This document shows positions 40,492-49,773 of a stretch of DNA of 64,000 bases, piece by piece. Both the position numbers and the translations under genes were made by a program. The stretch is from Rhizorhapis suberifaciens (GTDB lineage: Bacteria; Pseudomonadota; Alphaproteobacteria; Sphingomonadales; Sphingomonadaceae), in assembly GCF_014200045.1 (NCBI RefSeq), contig NZ_JACHOV010000006.1, positions 124,001 to 188,000 on the forward strand, given 5' to 3'. The notes under the pieces were generated by a model, which was not told the origin of the DNA, did no database searches, and was given only the letters and a program-made list of their open reading frames with translations. The first letter of the stretch is position 1. Each line of letters starts with the position of its first letter.

Positions 40492-42066
40492 CTACCGTCC
40501 GGCAAAGCGCCGCATCTGTTCAGCATCACGGCCATAAGCATCTGGCAAAAAGGCAATGCCGTCATCTGTAGGTGTGGCCGTCAGATAAGTAAGATATACC
40601 GGCACGGCTTCGGGAAGCGGCACATGCTGTTCCGGTTCATCGGATGCGGCCTGTATCGGTTTTCCGAAAAGCCATTTTCCTAGCCTGGGTGCATCCTCCA
40701 ACCTGACACAGCCGGAACTGAACCAGCGTTGCTTTTCCTTGAATAACGCCTTGTCGGGTGTGTCATGCAGATAGATCCCCAGATCGTTGGGAAACATGAA
40801 TTTGACGCGTCCCATTGCATTGGTCTTGCCCGGAAGCTGACGCACGCGAAGATTTTGTCGGCCTTGGGCCACCGCAGTCCAGTCGATGGAAGAGGCATTA
40901 AGAATTTGCGGATTGCTGCTCCAGTCGGCCAAAGCCTGATATTTCATCTTGCTGAATGACGCTCCGCCGAGCACCTTTGGCGCGATTTTGTGCTGGACCA
41001 GGTCGGAGGGCACATTCCAATAGGGATTGAGCGTTGCGTAGCGCATCATTCCCGCCAGCATGGGGGTCTGCTCAGCCGGCTTGCCGACAATCACGCGCAT
41101 ACTGTCCTGCTGCTTTCCTTTTTCATAGGTCCATAGCTGGGCCGCGGCGGCATTGACCACGATATGGCGAGTATAGGGGCTGGGCAAAAGTTTTGCTCGT
41201 TCCAGATTAAGGCGCAGCAGCCCGATATAATATGCTGGACCCTTGTTGAGGGCCGCAATCGTCCCGTCTCCTGCTATTCCATCGGCCTGAAGCCCATGAT
41301 CACTTTGAAAGTCGCGCACCTTCGTGGCGACGACCTTGTCGAACTTTGTACCATCGGGCAGGCCCAGCCTACGACGCAACAGCCGTACACGAGTGTCCTT
41401 GCTTCCCGTCAGCAATTTTGAACCGACCGGAATCATGACTTGCGGGAGCCTTCCCCACTGATTTGGGTAATTGGCGAGAGCATCTCTCAAGCGCACATAT
41501 ATCGGGCTCATCCATGCCGCTTCCTCGACATAATCGTGAAAGGACGGCGCGAGCGCGGCGGCCCGCAGCACGTCCGCCTGAGTGGGGCGCACAGGCACAA
41601 GTTCCTGATCCAGATAAGCGATTTTTACCGTGGAGGGCCCCCGCATGTCGCGCACATAGTCGCCCAGCGTTTGAGAAAGCTCCATTTCCGCCTTCGCCAG
41701 CAGAACGGGCGTGCCGCTTTGCGCGGCGTCGATGGCTTTACGAAGGTCCTTCAGCTCATAATGGCCAGGATCAAGACCATCCAGCTTCGCGGTCGATATC
41801 AGCTCTATGAGACGATCGGCTTCGGGGCCGACCTTGCCATCTCTGATCCAAAGCGGCCAGTAGCCGCGTGTTCTGTAGAAAGCCCGAAGTTTGCCGTCTG
41901 CCGATGCTTTGATTTGAGCAGCCACCGCATCCGCAGACGCCTGAGCCAGGGCGGCCGATGGTGTGAGAAGAAAAGCTGTGGCAAAGGCCAAAAGCCAGGC
42001 GAAAACTCCTCGAGGAAAGGACTGACGGAAACGGGCGCGGCTATCAGGCCGCGCCTGTCCGATCAT
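40492..42066 (-). CDS. L,D-transpeptidase of the YcbB type
   Basis: A peptidoglycan 3-3 cross-linking enzyme of the periplasm. The frame is open much further upstream, but the start at 42066 (524 aa) is chosen because it follows the stop of the lipoprotein gene by 5 bp and leads into a signal segment (R-G-V-F-A-W-L-L-A-F-A-T-A-F-L-L). Next come a scaffold domain (P-L-W-I-R-D-G-K), a peptidoglycan-binding repeat (V-R-D-F-Q-S-D-H-G-L-Q-A-D-G near 285) and the YkuD catalytic domain with Y-L-H-D-T and the nucleophile in S-G-C-V-R-L-E. Coupled to, and reading with, the lipoprotein gene. Confidence 0.9.
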   Translation of the reverse strand: MIGQARPDSRARFRQSFPRGVFAWLLAFATAFLLTPSAALAQASADAVAAQIKASADGKLRAFYRTRGYWPLWIRDGKVGPEADRLIELISTAKLDGLDPGHYELKDLRKAIDAAQSGTPVLLAKAEMELSQTLGDYVRDMRGPSTVKIAYLDQELVPVRPTQADVLRAAALAPSFHDYVEEAAWMSPIYVRLRDALANYPNQWGRLPQVMIPVGSKLLTGSKDTRVRLLRRRLGLPDGTKFDKVVATKVRDFQSDHGLQADGIAGDGTIAALNKGPAYYIGLLRLNLERAKLLPSPYTRHIVVNAAAAQLWTYEKGKQQDSMRVIVGKPAEQTPMLAGMMRYATLNPYWNVPSDLVQHKIAPKVLGGASFSKMKYQALADWSSNPQILNASSIDWTAVAQGRQNLRVRQLPGKTNAMGRVKFMFPNDLGIYLHDTPDKALFKEKQRWFSSGCVRLEDAPRLGKWLFGKPIQAASDEPEQHVPLPEAVPVYLTYLTATPTDDGIAFLPDAYGRDAEQMRRFAGR

Positions 42067-42071
42067 CCTCG

Positions 42072-42329
42072 TCAGCCTCGTTCGCCAGACGGGCTCGGGG
42101 GCGGAGGCGGAGGCGGTGGGCATGGGGGAGCCTGGAAGGCATGGTACATGCCGTCCGTAGAATAGTAACCGTCGGCGATTCCGTCGCCATCCCGATCGGC
42201 AGCTACCGACCCTGCGATGGCGCCCGGTCCTACCGGCGGGGAGGGAACAACTTCTTCTTCCTGGTTGGTTGCACAGGCGCCCAAGCTGAGCGTGCCTGCC
42301 ATCAAGATCGCCAGATACCTGTATTTCAT
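42072..42329 (-). CDS. Small lipoprotein with acidic D-x-D-x-D motif and polyproline tail
   Basis: 85 aa. A lipoprotein signal peptide (I-L-M-A-G-T-L-S-L-G-A-C) places the lipidated Cys at 19. The mature part has an EF-hand-like D-R-D-G-D-G-I-A-D-G-Y motif near 46-56 that may bind calcium. A run of eight Pro, followed by S-P-S-G-E-R-G, is encoded by a GGCGGA-type repeat at about 42090-42130. No named family known to me. It precedes the L,D-transpeptidase in one transcript, so an envelope role is likely. Confidence 0.7.
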   Translation of the reverse strand: MKYRYLAILMAGTLSLGACATNQEEEVVPSPPVGPGAIAGSVAADRDGDGIADGYYSTDGMYHAFQAPPCPPPPPPPPSPSGERG

Positions 42330-42654
42330 ATCCCTCTCCTGGAGATTGCGGCTGGGCTCCGGCAGCCCATGCTTCGCAAATGACCGAACGAAGTACCCTC
42401 AAAATCGTTCCACTGTTGAAACAGCATTTGAAAAACGAGGATCGGTCGAAATTGGGGAGGCGATTCGAGAAGGCTGAAAGAACGATCGGCATCATGTTTT
42501 TTAACGCTTTTTTTTTCCGGATAAGGCGAAAAGCCGTCCGGCTTGTCCCAACCTGGGGTGAGCGCAGGTCGTCCTATCGTGTCAATTTGGGACGCCGGCT
42601 TCTACGATGAAGCCCCGCGGAATTGCGATGGCTGCACCCTAGTACATATTGGTG
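42330..42654. other. 325-bp gap between the lipoprotein gene and prmA
   Basis: No gene supported; the one plus-strand frame (42380-42610) has no family resemblance. The 42340-42400 part should contain the promoter of the minus-strand lipoprotein/transpeptidase unit. It holds T-runs at 42496 and 42508 and a short AGCC-GTCC-GGCT hairpin near 42530. Confidence 0.4.
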
Positions 42655-43659
42655 TTACCAGCTGCCAAATCCAGGGGCTTGCCCATCGCGGCCGGGGATA
42701 AGACGCCGTGGCCGCTTCCACCCGACATTAGGCCTTTTGCGGAGGCGGAGGGTAGGCCATTGGCCATTGTCGATCCTGTCGGCCAGGCGCAGCCCCTGCT
42801 GTCGATAGGCGGATAGGACCCGGTCAGCTTGTGACTGAAGCAAACCTGAAAGGACCAGCGTGCCCCCTTCGACAAGAATGGCCGCGAGGGCAGGGGCGAG
42901 TTCTATCAGCGGGCCGGCCAGTATATTGGCGATGATCAAATCATAGGGCGCCCGGCGTTCAATGGTTGAGTGATCGGTCCCGGCGGCTGCCACCAGGATC
43001 AACTTGCCGGGCCCCATACCCAGGGTTATGGCATTCGCAGCGGCATTCTCCGCAGTCACCGCTACAGCAACCGGATCTATATCGGAGGCAGTCGCGTAAG
43101 TGCGGGGCCACAGGTGAAGCGCGGCAAAGGCGAGTATGCCTGTGCCCGTGCCGATATCGCAGATATTGTCGTGGCGCTCGCCCAGCTGTTTTAACCGATC
43201 CAGCATCAATAAGCAGCCCTCGGTCGTTTCATGCTGTCCGGTGCCAAAGGCCTGGCCCGCGCCGATCCAAAAAGCCCTCTTGCCGGCGGGAACCTGATCG
43301 TCCGGCATATTGTGTACGAAGAAGCGGCCTGCAGTTACGGGTTCCAGCCCTTGCTGGCTGAGCGTTACCCAATCATCGTCGGGCAGCTTTTCGAGTTTCG
43401 GCTTGATAGCCGCAGAACTCGGAACCAGCGCACGTACCTGTTTGACTGCGTGCGTTGCCGGTCGACCTTCAAAATATGCTTCCAACAGCCACTGATCGGG
43501 ATAATTTTCGTCAGGCTCACTCGTCATCAGCACTGGCGTTGGATCGAGTTCCGCCAGCGGATCCATGGCCAGCGTCAGCGCTTCGGCCTCTGCCCTGGTG
43601 CAGGGCAGGCTGAGTTTCCAGCTTTCGGGACGTCGGGGTGTCTGAGCAGCGTTGATCAT
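42655..43659 (-). CDS. prmA: Ribosomal protein L11 methyltransferase
   Basis: SAM-dependent enzyme that trimethylates L11 in the cytoplasm. 334 aa, slightly longer than the E. coli enzyme, with an extra Lys/Arg/Gly-rich C-terminal tail (R-K-R-P-N-V-G-W-K). W-I-G-A-G-Q-A-F-G-T-G-Q-H-E-T-T near residue 130-145 is the family hallmark. The SAM loop is D-I-G-T-G-T-G-I-L near 168, the acidic turn S-D-I-D-P near 190, and the catalytic-loop N-I-L-A-G-P-L near 245. It lies 40 bp from the minus-strand chemoreceptor gene upstream and may share its transcript, but there is no functional link. Confidence 0.93.
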   Translation of the reverse strand: MINAAQTPRRPESWKLSLPCTRAEAEALTLAMDPLAELDPTPVLMTSEPDENYPDQWLLEAYFEGRPATHAVKQVRALVPSSAAIKPKLEKLPDDDWVTLSQQGLEPVTAGRFFVHNMPDDQVPAGKRAFWIGAGQAFGTGQHETTEGCLLMLDRLKQLGERHDNICDIGTGTGILAFAALHLWPRTYATASDIDPVAVAVTAENAAANAITLGMGPGKLILVAAAGTDHSTIERRAPYDLIIANILAGPLIELAPALAAILVEGGTLVLSGLLQSQADRVLSAYRQQGLRLADRIDNGQWPTLRLRKRPNVGWKRPRRLIPGRDGQAPGFGSW

Positions 43660-43699
43660 GCCGCTCGATTAACCCAGTGGCCGCCTGAGTCAAATTTGA

Positions 43700-45037
43700 T
43701 CAGGCCACGCGCCTGCTGAACTCGGCAGAGGCCTCGCGCAGAGTAGAAAGCTTGCCCTCGACACTGCTGAACCCGCGTTCCAGTTCATCGATCTCCGAAG
43801 CGACCACGTCGGTGTCCTGTCGGATAGCCGCAACTGTCGCCGACATCGAGTCGGCTGCGAGGGCCGTCTCATCGACGGCCGCGGTGATCATCGTGACCGT
43901 TTGAGCCTGAGCATCCATGGCCTGCCTGATGCGATTGGCCGACGCTTGAACCTCATCAACGGTTTCACGGATACGCTCATTAGTATCGACGGATTGCGCG
44001 GTCGCGAACTGGATGGTGCTGATCTTGGACGCAATATCGTCCGTCGCGCGCGCAGTTTGGTTGGCGAGACTTTTTACTTCTTGAGCGACGACGGCGAAGC
44101 CACGCCCGGCATCGCCCGCCCGCGCAGCTTCAATTGTGGCATTGAGGGCGAGCAGGTTCGTCTGGCCGGCTATATCCCTGATGAGACCAAGGATCGATTC
44201 AATCGATTGCGCATGTTCCGAAAGCGTAGCGGACATTTCAACAGCTTCGCTTGCCTGATTGGAGGCCCGTGCCGCGACTTCGGCAGCGCTCTCCACCTCG
44301 GTTCGGGTGTCTTCGATGGCGCGGATCAGGCCTGCCGACGTTTGAGCCGCCTCCCGCATGGCGAGCGCCGATTGTTCCGCGGCGGCGGCAACCTCGGAAG
44401 CCTTGCCCAGCATGCCCCTGGTTGCGGCCGAGGCGTCTTTCGCCTGTTCCCGCAGTCCTTCCCCAAGACTGGAAGCGCCGTCGATCTCACCCATGATCTT
44501 CTGTTGGAAAAGCGCGCTATTGTGCTTGCGCTCATGCAATTCCTGTTCCGCCCGGTCGTCGGCAAGGGCTGAACACATGATTTCGGCTTCAATCACGGCG
44601 ATACGCATCAAGGCGGCAATCAATCGACTTCTAAGGGCTGGGTCGTCGTGAACGCGCTCGCATATCTGCTGCAACGTGGTCTCATGTGCAACCGAAAGGC
44701 AAGCCAATACCGTCCGCAGGGAAACGTTGAGTTTCTGTGATGTGCGGGCATAGTTCCGGGCCATTTCAGCCCATTCCTCACTGCCGAATTCGGTGTATTT
44801 CTTCCGTACATAGTCGCCGCCGCCTTTTATGGCTGCTTCCAATTCTTGTGGCGGAACAGTGTATTTCAGCCCGGACTGTTCGAGAAACTGCTGCCAGAAG
44901 CAATCATTAGAGAGAAGCGTGCCGTTCTGCTCAAGCAGATTGAATATCTCCCGAGCCTGTTCACGCAGGTTACCGTTAGGATCGAAGTCCTTCATCCGTT
45001 CCCGCATCGAAACGTCGGATTTCAACCGGTTAGTCAT
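43700..45037 (-). CDS. Soluble methyl-accepting chemotaxis protein, possible globin-like sensor
   Basis: A 445-aa chemoreceptor without membrane segments, so a cytoplasmic sensor. The C-terminal half has the kinase-control hairpin with the hyperconserved [12 protein letters not shown] and [17 protein letters not shown], flanked by long coiled coils. The N-terminal ~180 residues are all-helical ([25 protein letters not shown]) and resemble globin-coupled sensors. I cannot confirm a proximal His by eye, so heme is uncertain. It probably feeds a CheA/CheW system encoded elsewhere, or a c-di-GMP-free soluble array. Confidence 0.88.
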   Translation of the reverse strand: MTNRLKSDVSMRERMKDFDPNGNLREQAREIFNLLEQNGTLLSNDCFWQQFLEQSGLKYTVPPQELEAAIKGGGDYVRKKYTEFGSEEWAEMARNYARTSQKLNVSLRTVLACLSVAHETTLQQICERVHDDPALRSRLIAALMRIAVIEAEIMCSALADDRAEQELHERKHNSALFQQKIMGEIDGASSLGEGLREQAKDASAATRGMLGKASEVAAAAEQSALAMREAAQTSAGLIRAIEDTRTEVESAAEVAARASNQASEAVEMSATLSEHAQSIESILGLIRDIAGQTNLLALNATIEAARAGDAGRGFAVVAQEVKSLANQTARATDDIASKISTIQFATAQSVDTNERIRETVDEVQASANRIRQAMDAQAQTVTMITAAVDETALAADSMSATVAAIRQDTDVVASEIDELERGFSSVEGKLSTLREASAEFSRRVA

Positions 45038-45272
45038 GGTCTGGCTGCCTTCTGAAATTTGGCCTGCTGTCCGTCGCGCGTGGACATCTCCCTTTGCTAT
45101 ACGCGCGGATGGTTAACCAACCCTTTCCCAGGGGCGAGCATTTCAAGTCGATCTTTAACCGATAGAGGATCAGTCGATGACTGATGGCGTCGAGGATCAT
45201 TTTCCGGGACCATTTGCATGTAGCGGAGTTTGCGCTAAACGGGCGCGGAATCGAGACAGGACAAGGGGTAAC

Positions 45273-45671
45273 ATGATGGCGCGACCGCACAGCCGCCCGC
45301 TTTCGCCGCATTTAAGCATCTGGAAATGGGGCCCGCACATGCTGGTTTCAATTCTCCACCGTATGACGGGCGACGGAATGGCCATTGTCGGCGCAATGGG
45401 GTTGGTTTGGTGGCTGTTCGCTGCAGCTTCGGGCAAAGAGGCTTATGCGCAGTTTGTCTCCTGCGCGACCTCTATTCCCGGCTATATCGTGATGGTCGGC
45501 CTTACCTGGGCCTTTTTCCAGCATCTCATGTCCGGCCTTCGCCATTTCGTTCTCGACACGGGCGCGGGCTACGAACTTAAAACCAACAAGAGCTGGGCTC
45601 TTGCGATTCCGTTTGCGGCGGTCATCGTCACCGCGCTGATCTGGCTATATATTCTTTCGGGGAGCATTTGA
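45273..45671 (+). CDS. sdhC: Succinate dehydrogenase cytochrome b556 subunit
   Basis: Membrane anchor of complex II that holds heme b and the quinone site. Start at 45273, where AAGGGGTAAC precedes ATGATG; the upstream extension is not conserved. 132 aa with three membrane segments. R-P-L-S-P-H-L near the start, the quinone-site S-I-L-H-R-M-T-G near 28-35, and the heme-ligand His in L-M-S-G-L-R-H-F near 90 are visible. Its stop overlaps the sdhD start by 1 bp. Confidence 0.95.
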   Translation: MMARPHSRPLSPHLSIWKWGPHMLVSILHRMTGDGMAIVGAMGLVWWLFAAASGKEAYAQFVSCATSIPGYIVMVGLTWAFFQHLMSGLRHFVLDTGAGYELKTNKSWALAIPFAAVIVTALIWLYILSGSI

Positions 45672-46060
45672 TGGGCACTGGCACCAGGCTGGGCCGCGTT
45701 CGCGGTCTGGGTTCCGCGCGGGCGGGATCGCATCACTGGATTAACCAGCGGGTTACTGCTGTCGGCAATCTCGTCCTTATTACTTGGCTAATCGTGAGTG
45801 CGGTGCGCCTTCCCGGACTGGATTATGAAACAGTCGCCGGCTGGCTTGGACAACCGCTTGTCGCGGTGCCGATGATATTGATGCTGATCAGCATTTTCTA
45901 TCATTTGCGCTTGGGGCTGCAGGTTCTGATCGAGGATTATGTTCATGATGATGGGCTGAAGTTCGGCGCTATCCTTCTCCTCAATTTTTACGCTGTCGGA
46001 GGTGCCGCGCTCGGCATCTTTGCTGTAGCCAAAATCGCGTTTTCCGGGGGCGTCGCCTGA
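45671..46060 (+). CDS. sdhD: Succinate dehydrogenase membrane anchor subunit
   Basis: The second anchor of complex II, 129 aa, three membrane segments. [15 protein letters not shown] near residues 8-22 is the family's N-terminal signature; the aligned heme-ligand His lies in F-Y-H-L-R-L-G near 77, and E-D-Y-V-H-D near 88 is conserved. The start ATG overlaps sdhC's TGA, and its own TGA overlaps the sdhA ATG, so sdhCDA are translationally coupled. Confidence 0.94.
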   Translation: MGTGTRLGRVRGLGSARAGSHHWINQRVTAVGNLVLITWLIVSAVRLPGLDYETVAGWLGQPLVAVPMILMLISIFYHLRLGLQVLIEDYVHDDGLKFGAILLLNFYAVGGAALGIFAVAKIAFSGGVA

Positions 46061-47862
46061 TGTTCGAAGCATACAAGATCATCGATCACACCTATGATGC
46101 GGTTGTTGTAGGCGCAGGCGGTTCCGGGCTGCGGGCGACCATGGGCATTGCTGAAAGCGGCCTTAAGACCGCTTGTATTACAAAGGTATTCCCGACCCGC
46201 AGCCACACGGTCGCTGCACAGGGCGGTATCGCGGCCTCGCTGGGGAACATGGGACCCGATCATTGGACCTGGCACATGTATGACACCGTGAAGGGGTCCG
46301 ACTGGCTGGGCGATCAGGACGCCATCGAATATCTCTGCCGGGAAGCGCCCGCCGCCGTTTACGAACTGGAACATGCAGGCGTTCCCTTCAGCCGCACTGA
46401 AGAGGGCAAAATTTACCAGCGGCCTTTTGGCGGCATGATGCAAAATATGGGCGCGGGCCCAGCAGCGCAGCGCACCTGCGCCGCTGCAGACCGCACCGGG
46501 CATGCCATGTTGCACGCCCTTTATCAGCAGTCGCTGAAATATGACGCCGACTTCTTCATTGAGTATTTCGCCCTCGACCTGATCATGGAAAATGGCGAGT
46601 GCCGGGGCGTCATCGCTTTGTGCATGGAAGACGGCTCCATTCACCGTTTCCGGGCGCATAATGTTGTGCTGGCAACCGGTGGGTATGGCCGTTGCTATTT
46701 TTCTGCGACCAGCGCCCATACTTGCACCGGCGACGGCGGCGGCATGGTGTTGCGCGCTGGTTTGCCGTTGCAGGACATGGAATTCGTGCAGTTCCACCCG
46801 ACCGGCATTTACGGCGCGGGCGTGCTCATCACTGAAGGTGCGCGCGGTGAAGGCGGCTATCTCACCAACTCTGAAGGTGAGCGTTTCATGGAACGCTATG
46901 CGCCGTCGGCTAAGGATCTAGCTTCGCGAGACGTTGTGTCGCGCTCGATGGCGATGGAAATCCGTCAGGGTCGAGGCGTGGGCAAGGAGAAGGACCATAT
47001 CTATCTTCACCTTGACCATATCGACCCGAATATCCTGGCCGAACGCCTGCCGGGCATTACCGAAACCGGCAAGATTTTCGCCGGCGTCGACTTGACGCGG
47101 CAGCCGCTGCCAGTGGTTCCGACGGTGCATTATAATATGGGTGGCATCCCCACCAACTATCATGGTGAGGTCGTCACGCTGAAGGACGGGAACCCGGACA
47201 GCGTTGTTCCCGGCCTTTTCGCGGTCGGCGAAGCGGCCTGCGTTTCGGTCCACGGCGCAAACCGCCTTGGCTCCAACTCGCTTATTGACCTTGTTGTCTT
47301 TGGCCGCGCGACAGGACACCGAATCGCGGAAATCACGAAGCCCGGTTCGGCGCACAAGCCGCTCCCCCAGGATGCGGCCGATCTGGCGCTTACCCGTCTT
47401 GATCATTTCCGCAATGCCAAGGGCGGTTCGCCTACAGCGCAGATCCGCTTGGAAATGCAGAAGACGATGCAGGCCCATTGCGCCGTTTTCCGCACCGAAG
47501 AGTTGATGGCCGAGGGCATTGAGAAAATGGACAAGGTCTACGCGCGGATGCAGGACGTGGACGTGACCGACAAGTCGCTGATCTGGAATACTGACCTGGT
47601 TGAGACATTGGAACTCGACAATCTGGTGAGCCAGGCACATTGCACGATCAAGGGCGCCATCAACCGGAAGGAAAGCCGTGGCGCACATATGCATGAGGAT
47701 TATCCTGATCGCGATGATCCAAATTGGATGAAGCACACGATTTCGTGGTTTGAAGGCTGGGGTGGCAAGGGTGGCAAGGTTACGCTCGATGCACGCCCGG
47801 TCCATGAATATACGCTGACAGACGAAGTCGAATATATCCAGCCGAAGAAGCGGGTATATTAA
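46060..47862 (+). CDS. sdhA: Succinate dehydrogenase flavoprotein subunit
   Basis: Catalytic FAD subunit of complex II (succinate to fumarate, TCA cycle and respiratory chain), peripheral to the inner membrane. 600 aa. FAD loop G-A-G-G-S-G-L-R near 19; the FAD-linked His in [11 protein letters not shown] near 48-58; H-P-T-G-I-Y near 246; the catalytic Arg in E-R-Y-A-P near 276; H-Y-N-M-G-G near 355; and [11 protein letters not shown] near 395-405. sdhB, which normally comes next, is absent from the following DNA: a 200-bp gap leads directly to a superoxide dismutase gene. Confidence 0.97.
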   Translation: MFEAYKIIDHTYDAVVVGAGGSGLRATMGIAESGLKTACITKVFPTRSHTVAAQGGIAASLGNMGPDHWTWHMYDTVKGSDWLGDQDAIEYLCREAPAAVYELEHAGVPFSRTEEGKIYQRPFGGMMQNMGAGPAAQRTCAAADRTGHAMLHALYQQSLKYDADFFIEYFALDLIMENGECRGVIALCMEDGSIHRFRAHNVVLATGGYGRCYFSATSAHTCTGDGGGMVLRAGLPLQDMEFVQFHPTGIYGAGVLITEGARGEGGYLTNSEGERFMERYAPSAKDLASRDVVSRSMAMEIRQGRGVGKEKDHIYLHLDHIDPNILAERLPGITETGKIFAGVDLTRQPLPVVPTVHYNMGGIPTNYHGEVVTLKDGNPDSVVPGLFAVGEAACVSVHGANRLGSNSLIDLVVFGRATGHRIAEITKPGSAHKPLPQDAADLALTRLDHFRNAKGGSPTAQIRLEMQKTMQAHCAVFRTEELMAEGIEKMDKVYARMQDVDVTDKSLIWNTDLVETLELDNLVSQAHCTIKGAINRKESRGAHMHEDYPDRDDPNWMKHTISWFEGWGGKGGKVTLDARPVHEYTLTDEVEYIQPKKRVY

Positions 47863-48060
47863 TCGGTCGAGCCGCACATTGGGCGGTCTGGCCTTACCTT
47901 TAACGAACCCTGGCCTTGGCTTTGGCGAACAACGTGGGGTGACGCATTATGCGCACCCCATTTTGTATCTTCCCCACATGCGGGGAGTCGGACATGATCG
48001 GCAACATTGTGTGGAGACCTGCGTTCGCCACCAATCCACTTTAATGATTGGAGCCCGGCT

Positions 48061-48612
48061 ATGATCACGGACCTTCGGCTGTCACTTCTGATCGCGCCAA
48101 TTTTTCTGAGCGCCTGCGCTGCTGCAACGAATGAAACGGAATCGACCAGCGGAACGGCCGTTCAAACCGCAATCGCATCACTGCGGGCCCCGGATGGATC
48201 GGCTCGCGGCGAGGTTCGTGCGGTGGCTGAGACCGATGGCATCAGGTTGACCATCAATGGTGTGAACTTGCCTGCCGGATCGCATGGAGCCCATATCCAC
48301 ATGACGGGAGCTTGCACGCCGCCGGATTTTGCGAGCGCAGGCGGCCATTGGAACCCGACCGGGCATCAACACGGCAAGAACAATCCGCAGGGTATGCACA
48401 TGGGTGACTTGCCGAATTTGCTGATCGGCACGGATGGCCGGGGAACGCTGGAAATCACGATCCCTGGCGCAAGGCTGTCGGAGGGTAGCAATGCGCTATT
48501 GGACGCCGATGGGTCCGCCTTTGTTGTTCATGGAGGGCCAGATGACATGATGACCGACCCATCCGGCAATAGCGGCGGGCGTATTGCCTGCGGGGTATTC
48601 GCGGCGGGGTAA
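48061..48612 (+). CDS. sodC: Cu/Zn superoxide dismutase, lipoprotein
   Basis: Dismutates superoxide in the periplasm. 183 aa from the ATG at 48061; the frame is open further upstream without support. A lipoprotein-type signal (S-L-L-I-A-P-I-F-L-S-A-C) puts the lipidated Cys near 19. Copper and zinc ligands are H-G-A-H-I-H near 78-83, G-G-H-W-N-P near 98, H-Q-H-G near 105, H-M-G-D-L-P near 117, and the late F-V-V-H-G-G-P-D-D near 157. The Cys pair for the disulfide (GACTPP and RIACG) is present. The phosphatase gene starts 4 bp after its stop, so one transcript is likely. Confidence 0.9.
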   Translation: MITDLRLSLLIAPIFLSACAAATNETESTSGTAVQTAIASLRAPDGSARGEVRAVAETDGIRLTINGVNLPAGSHGAHIHMTGACTPPDFASAGGHWNPTGHQHGKNNPQGMHMGDLPNLLIGTDGRGTLEITIPGARLSEGSNALLDADGSAFVVHGGPDDMMTDPSGNSGGRIACGVFAAG

Positions 48613-48616
48613 TCGC

Positions 48617-49090
48617 ATGGACGCCAATATTCTTTTCGTCTGCCTGGGCAACATCTGCCGTTCACCGCTTGCGGAGGCCGCCCTGCGGCAGGCGGCCGAG
48701 GCGCATGGCCTGGACATTGGGGTGGACTCGGCCGGGACCGGGGACTGGCATGTGGGACAACCGCCTGACCACCGGGCTCAGGCCGTGGCTCGCCAGAATG
48801 GAGCGGATATTGCCGGATATCGAGGCCGTCAGGTAAAACTAAGCGATTTCTTGGAGTTCACGCACATTGTCGCGATGGATTCAGAAAATATGGCGAACTT
48901 GCAATCTATAAAACCGTCCGACGCGACGGCGCGGCTGTCGCTGCTGTTGGATCATGTCATTGGCCGGGAGGGGGACAGCGTCGCCGATCCCTATTTTGGC
49001 GGCGAAGAGGGCTTCAGAGCCACTTGGGCCGATGTGACTGCCGGCGTCGAGGCGCTGTTGAAGACCATCGAGGATGAGCGCCGTCGCTAG
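48617..49090 (+). CDS. Low-molecular-weight protein-tyrosine phosphatase
   Basis: 157 aa from the ATG at 48617, 4 bp after the superoxide dismutase stop. The P-loop C-L-G-N-I-C-R-S-P is at residues 9-17 with nucleophile Cys9 and Arg15, followed by D-S-A-G-T-G-D-W-H near 38-46. The late acid loop V-A-D-P-Y-F-G near 120 has the general-acid Asp. Cytoplasmic. LMW-PTPs act on tyrosine kinases of polysaccharide export or on stress proteins, or can belong to the arsenate reductase lineage; the D-P-Y motif here favours true phosphatase activity. Confidence 0.93.
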   Translation: MDANILFVCLGNICRSPLAEAALRQAAEAHGLDIGVDSAGTGDWHVGQPPDHRAQAVARQNGADIAGYRGRQVKLSDFLEFTHIVAMDSENMANLQSIKPSDATARLSLLLDHVIGREGDSVADPYFGGEEGFRATWADVTAGVEALLKTIEDERRR

Positions 49091-49107
49091 CCTGCTAGAA
49101 TCATGTC

Positions 49108-49641
49108 CTAAGCCAGGCTATAACGCTCCACCAGATGATAGACGGCTCCCTGGCGGCCGAGCTCGCTTTCGAAAAGGCTGAACTGCTCCACGGCGAAGGG
49201 CGCGCTGGAAAGTCCGGCGTGCAGGGACAGAAAGTCGTTGGGGGGCCCTGAGCGGTGGTTCATTCGGGCCAAAGTGATGTGGGGAAGATAAGCGCGCTGG
49301 TCGGGCGCAATCCCTACAGCCTGGCAAGTGCGATCCACCTTATTGTGCAGGGCTCGCAAATCATCATGCGGAGTGACGCCCGCCCATAATGCGTCGACCT
49401 TGCCCCGGCGGTCGAAGACCCCGACCGAGTTCAGGGATATGGAAAAGCGAGCCCCTCCAACCCCGCCAAGCGCGGCGGCAACATCCTGCCCGCGATGTCG
49501 ATCAACCTCCCCGATGAAACGCAATGTCAGGTGCAGCTGGGCGTCATTCTGCCATCTCACTCCTTCGATGCCACCCATAATGGAAAGCAGCTTTTCCCTG
49601 ATAGGGGCGGGGGGACGAATGGCGACGAATAGGCGATGCAT
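49108..49641 (-). CDS. thpR: RNA 2',3'-cyclic phosphodiesterase (2'-5' RNA ligase family)
   Basis: 177 aa from the ATG at 49641 (M-H-R-L-F-V-A-I), the usual family start; a longer frame upstream has no support. The two catalytic H-x-T/S-x motifs are H-L-T-L-R-F near 44 and H-I-T-L-A-R near 125, about 80 residues apart as expected. The enzyme hydrolyses 2',3'-cyclic phosphates on RNA; the ligase activity is an in-vitro reaction. It is convergent with the phosphatase gene, with 17 bp between the stops. Confidence 0.9.
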   Translation of the reverse strand: MHRLFVAIRPPAPIREKLLSIMGGIEGVRWQNDAQLHLTLRFIGEVDRHRGQDVAAALGGVGGARFSISLNSVGVFDRRGKVDALWAGVTPHDDLRALHNKVDRTCQAVGIAPDQRAYLPHITLARMNHRSGPPNDFLSLHAGLSSAPFAVEQFSLFESELGRQGAVYHLVERYSLA

Positions 49642-49773
49642 AAGGAAAGTTAACTCAATTTGTCCCATAAATCGACGAACAACATTCCGGTTTTCCTTGA
49701 AACCAACCCTTAATCCAACGATATTAGCGACAAGCCGGCGATAGGGCCGGACGTTAAATGGAGATGAGTTACG

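Noticed and set aside
42067-42495. N-terminal extension of the L,D-transpeptidase frame
   Set aside because: It covers the lipoprotein gene in another frame, is Arg-rich and would bury the signal peptide.
42380-42610. 76-aa plus-strand frame between the lipoprotein gene and prmA
   Set aside because: No ribosome binding site and no family resemblance; it overlaps the likely promoter of the minus-strand unit.
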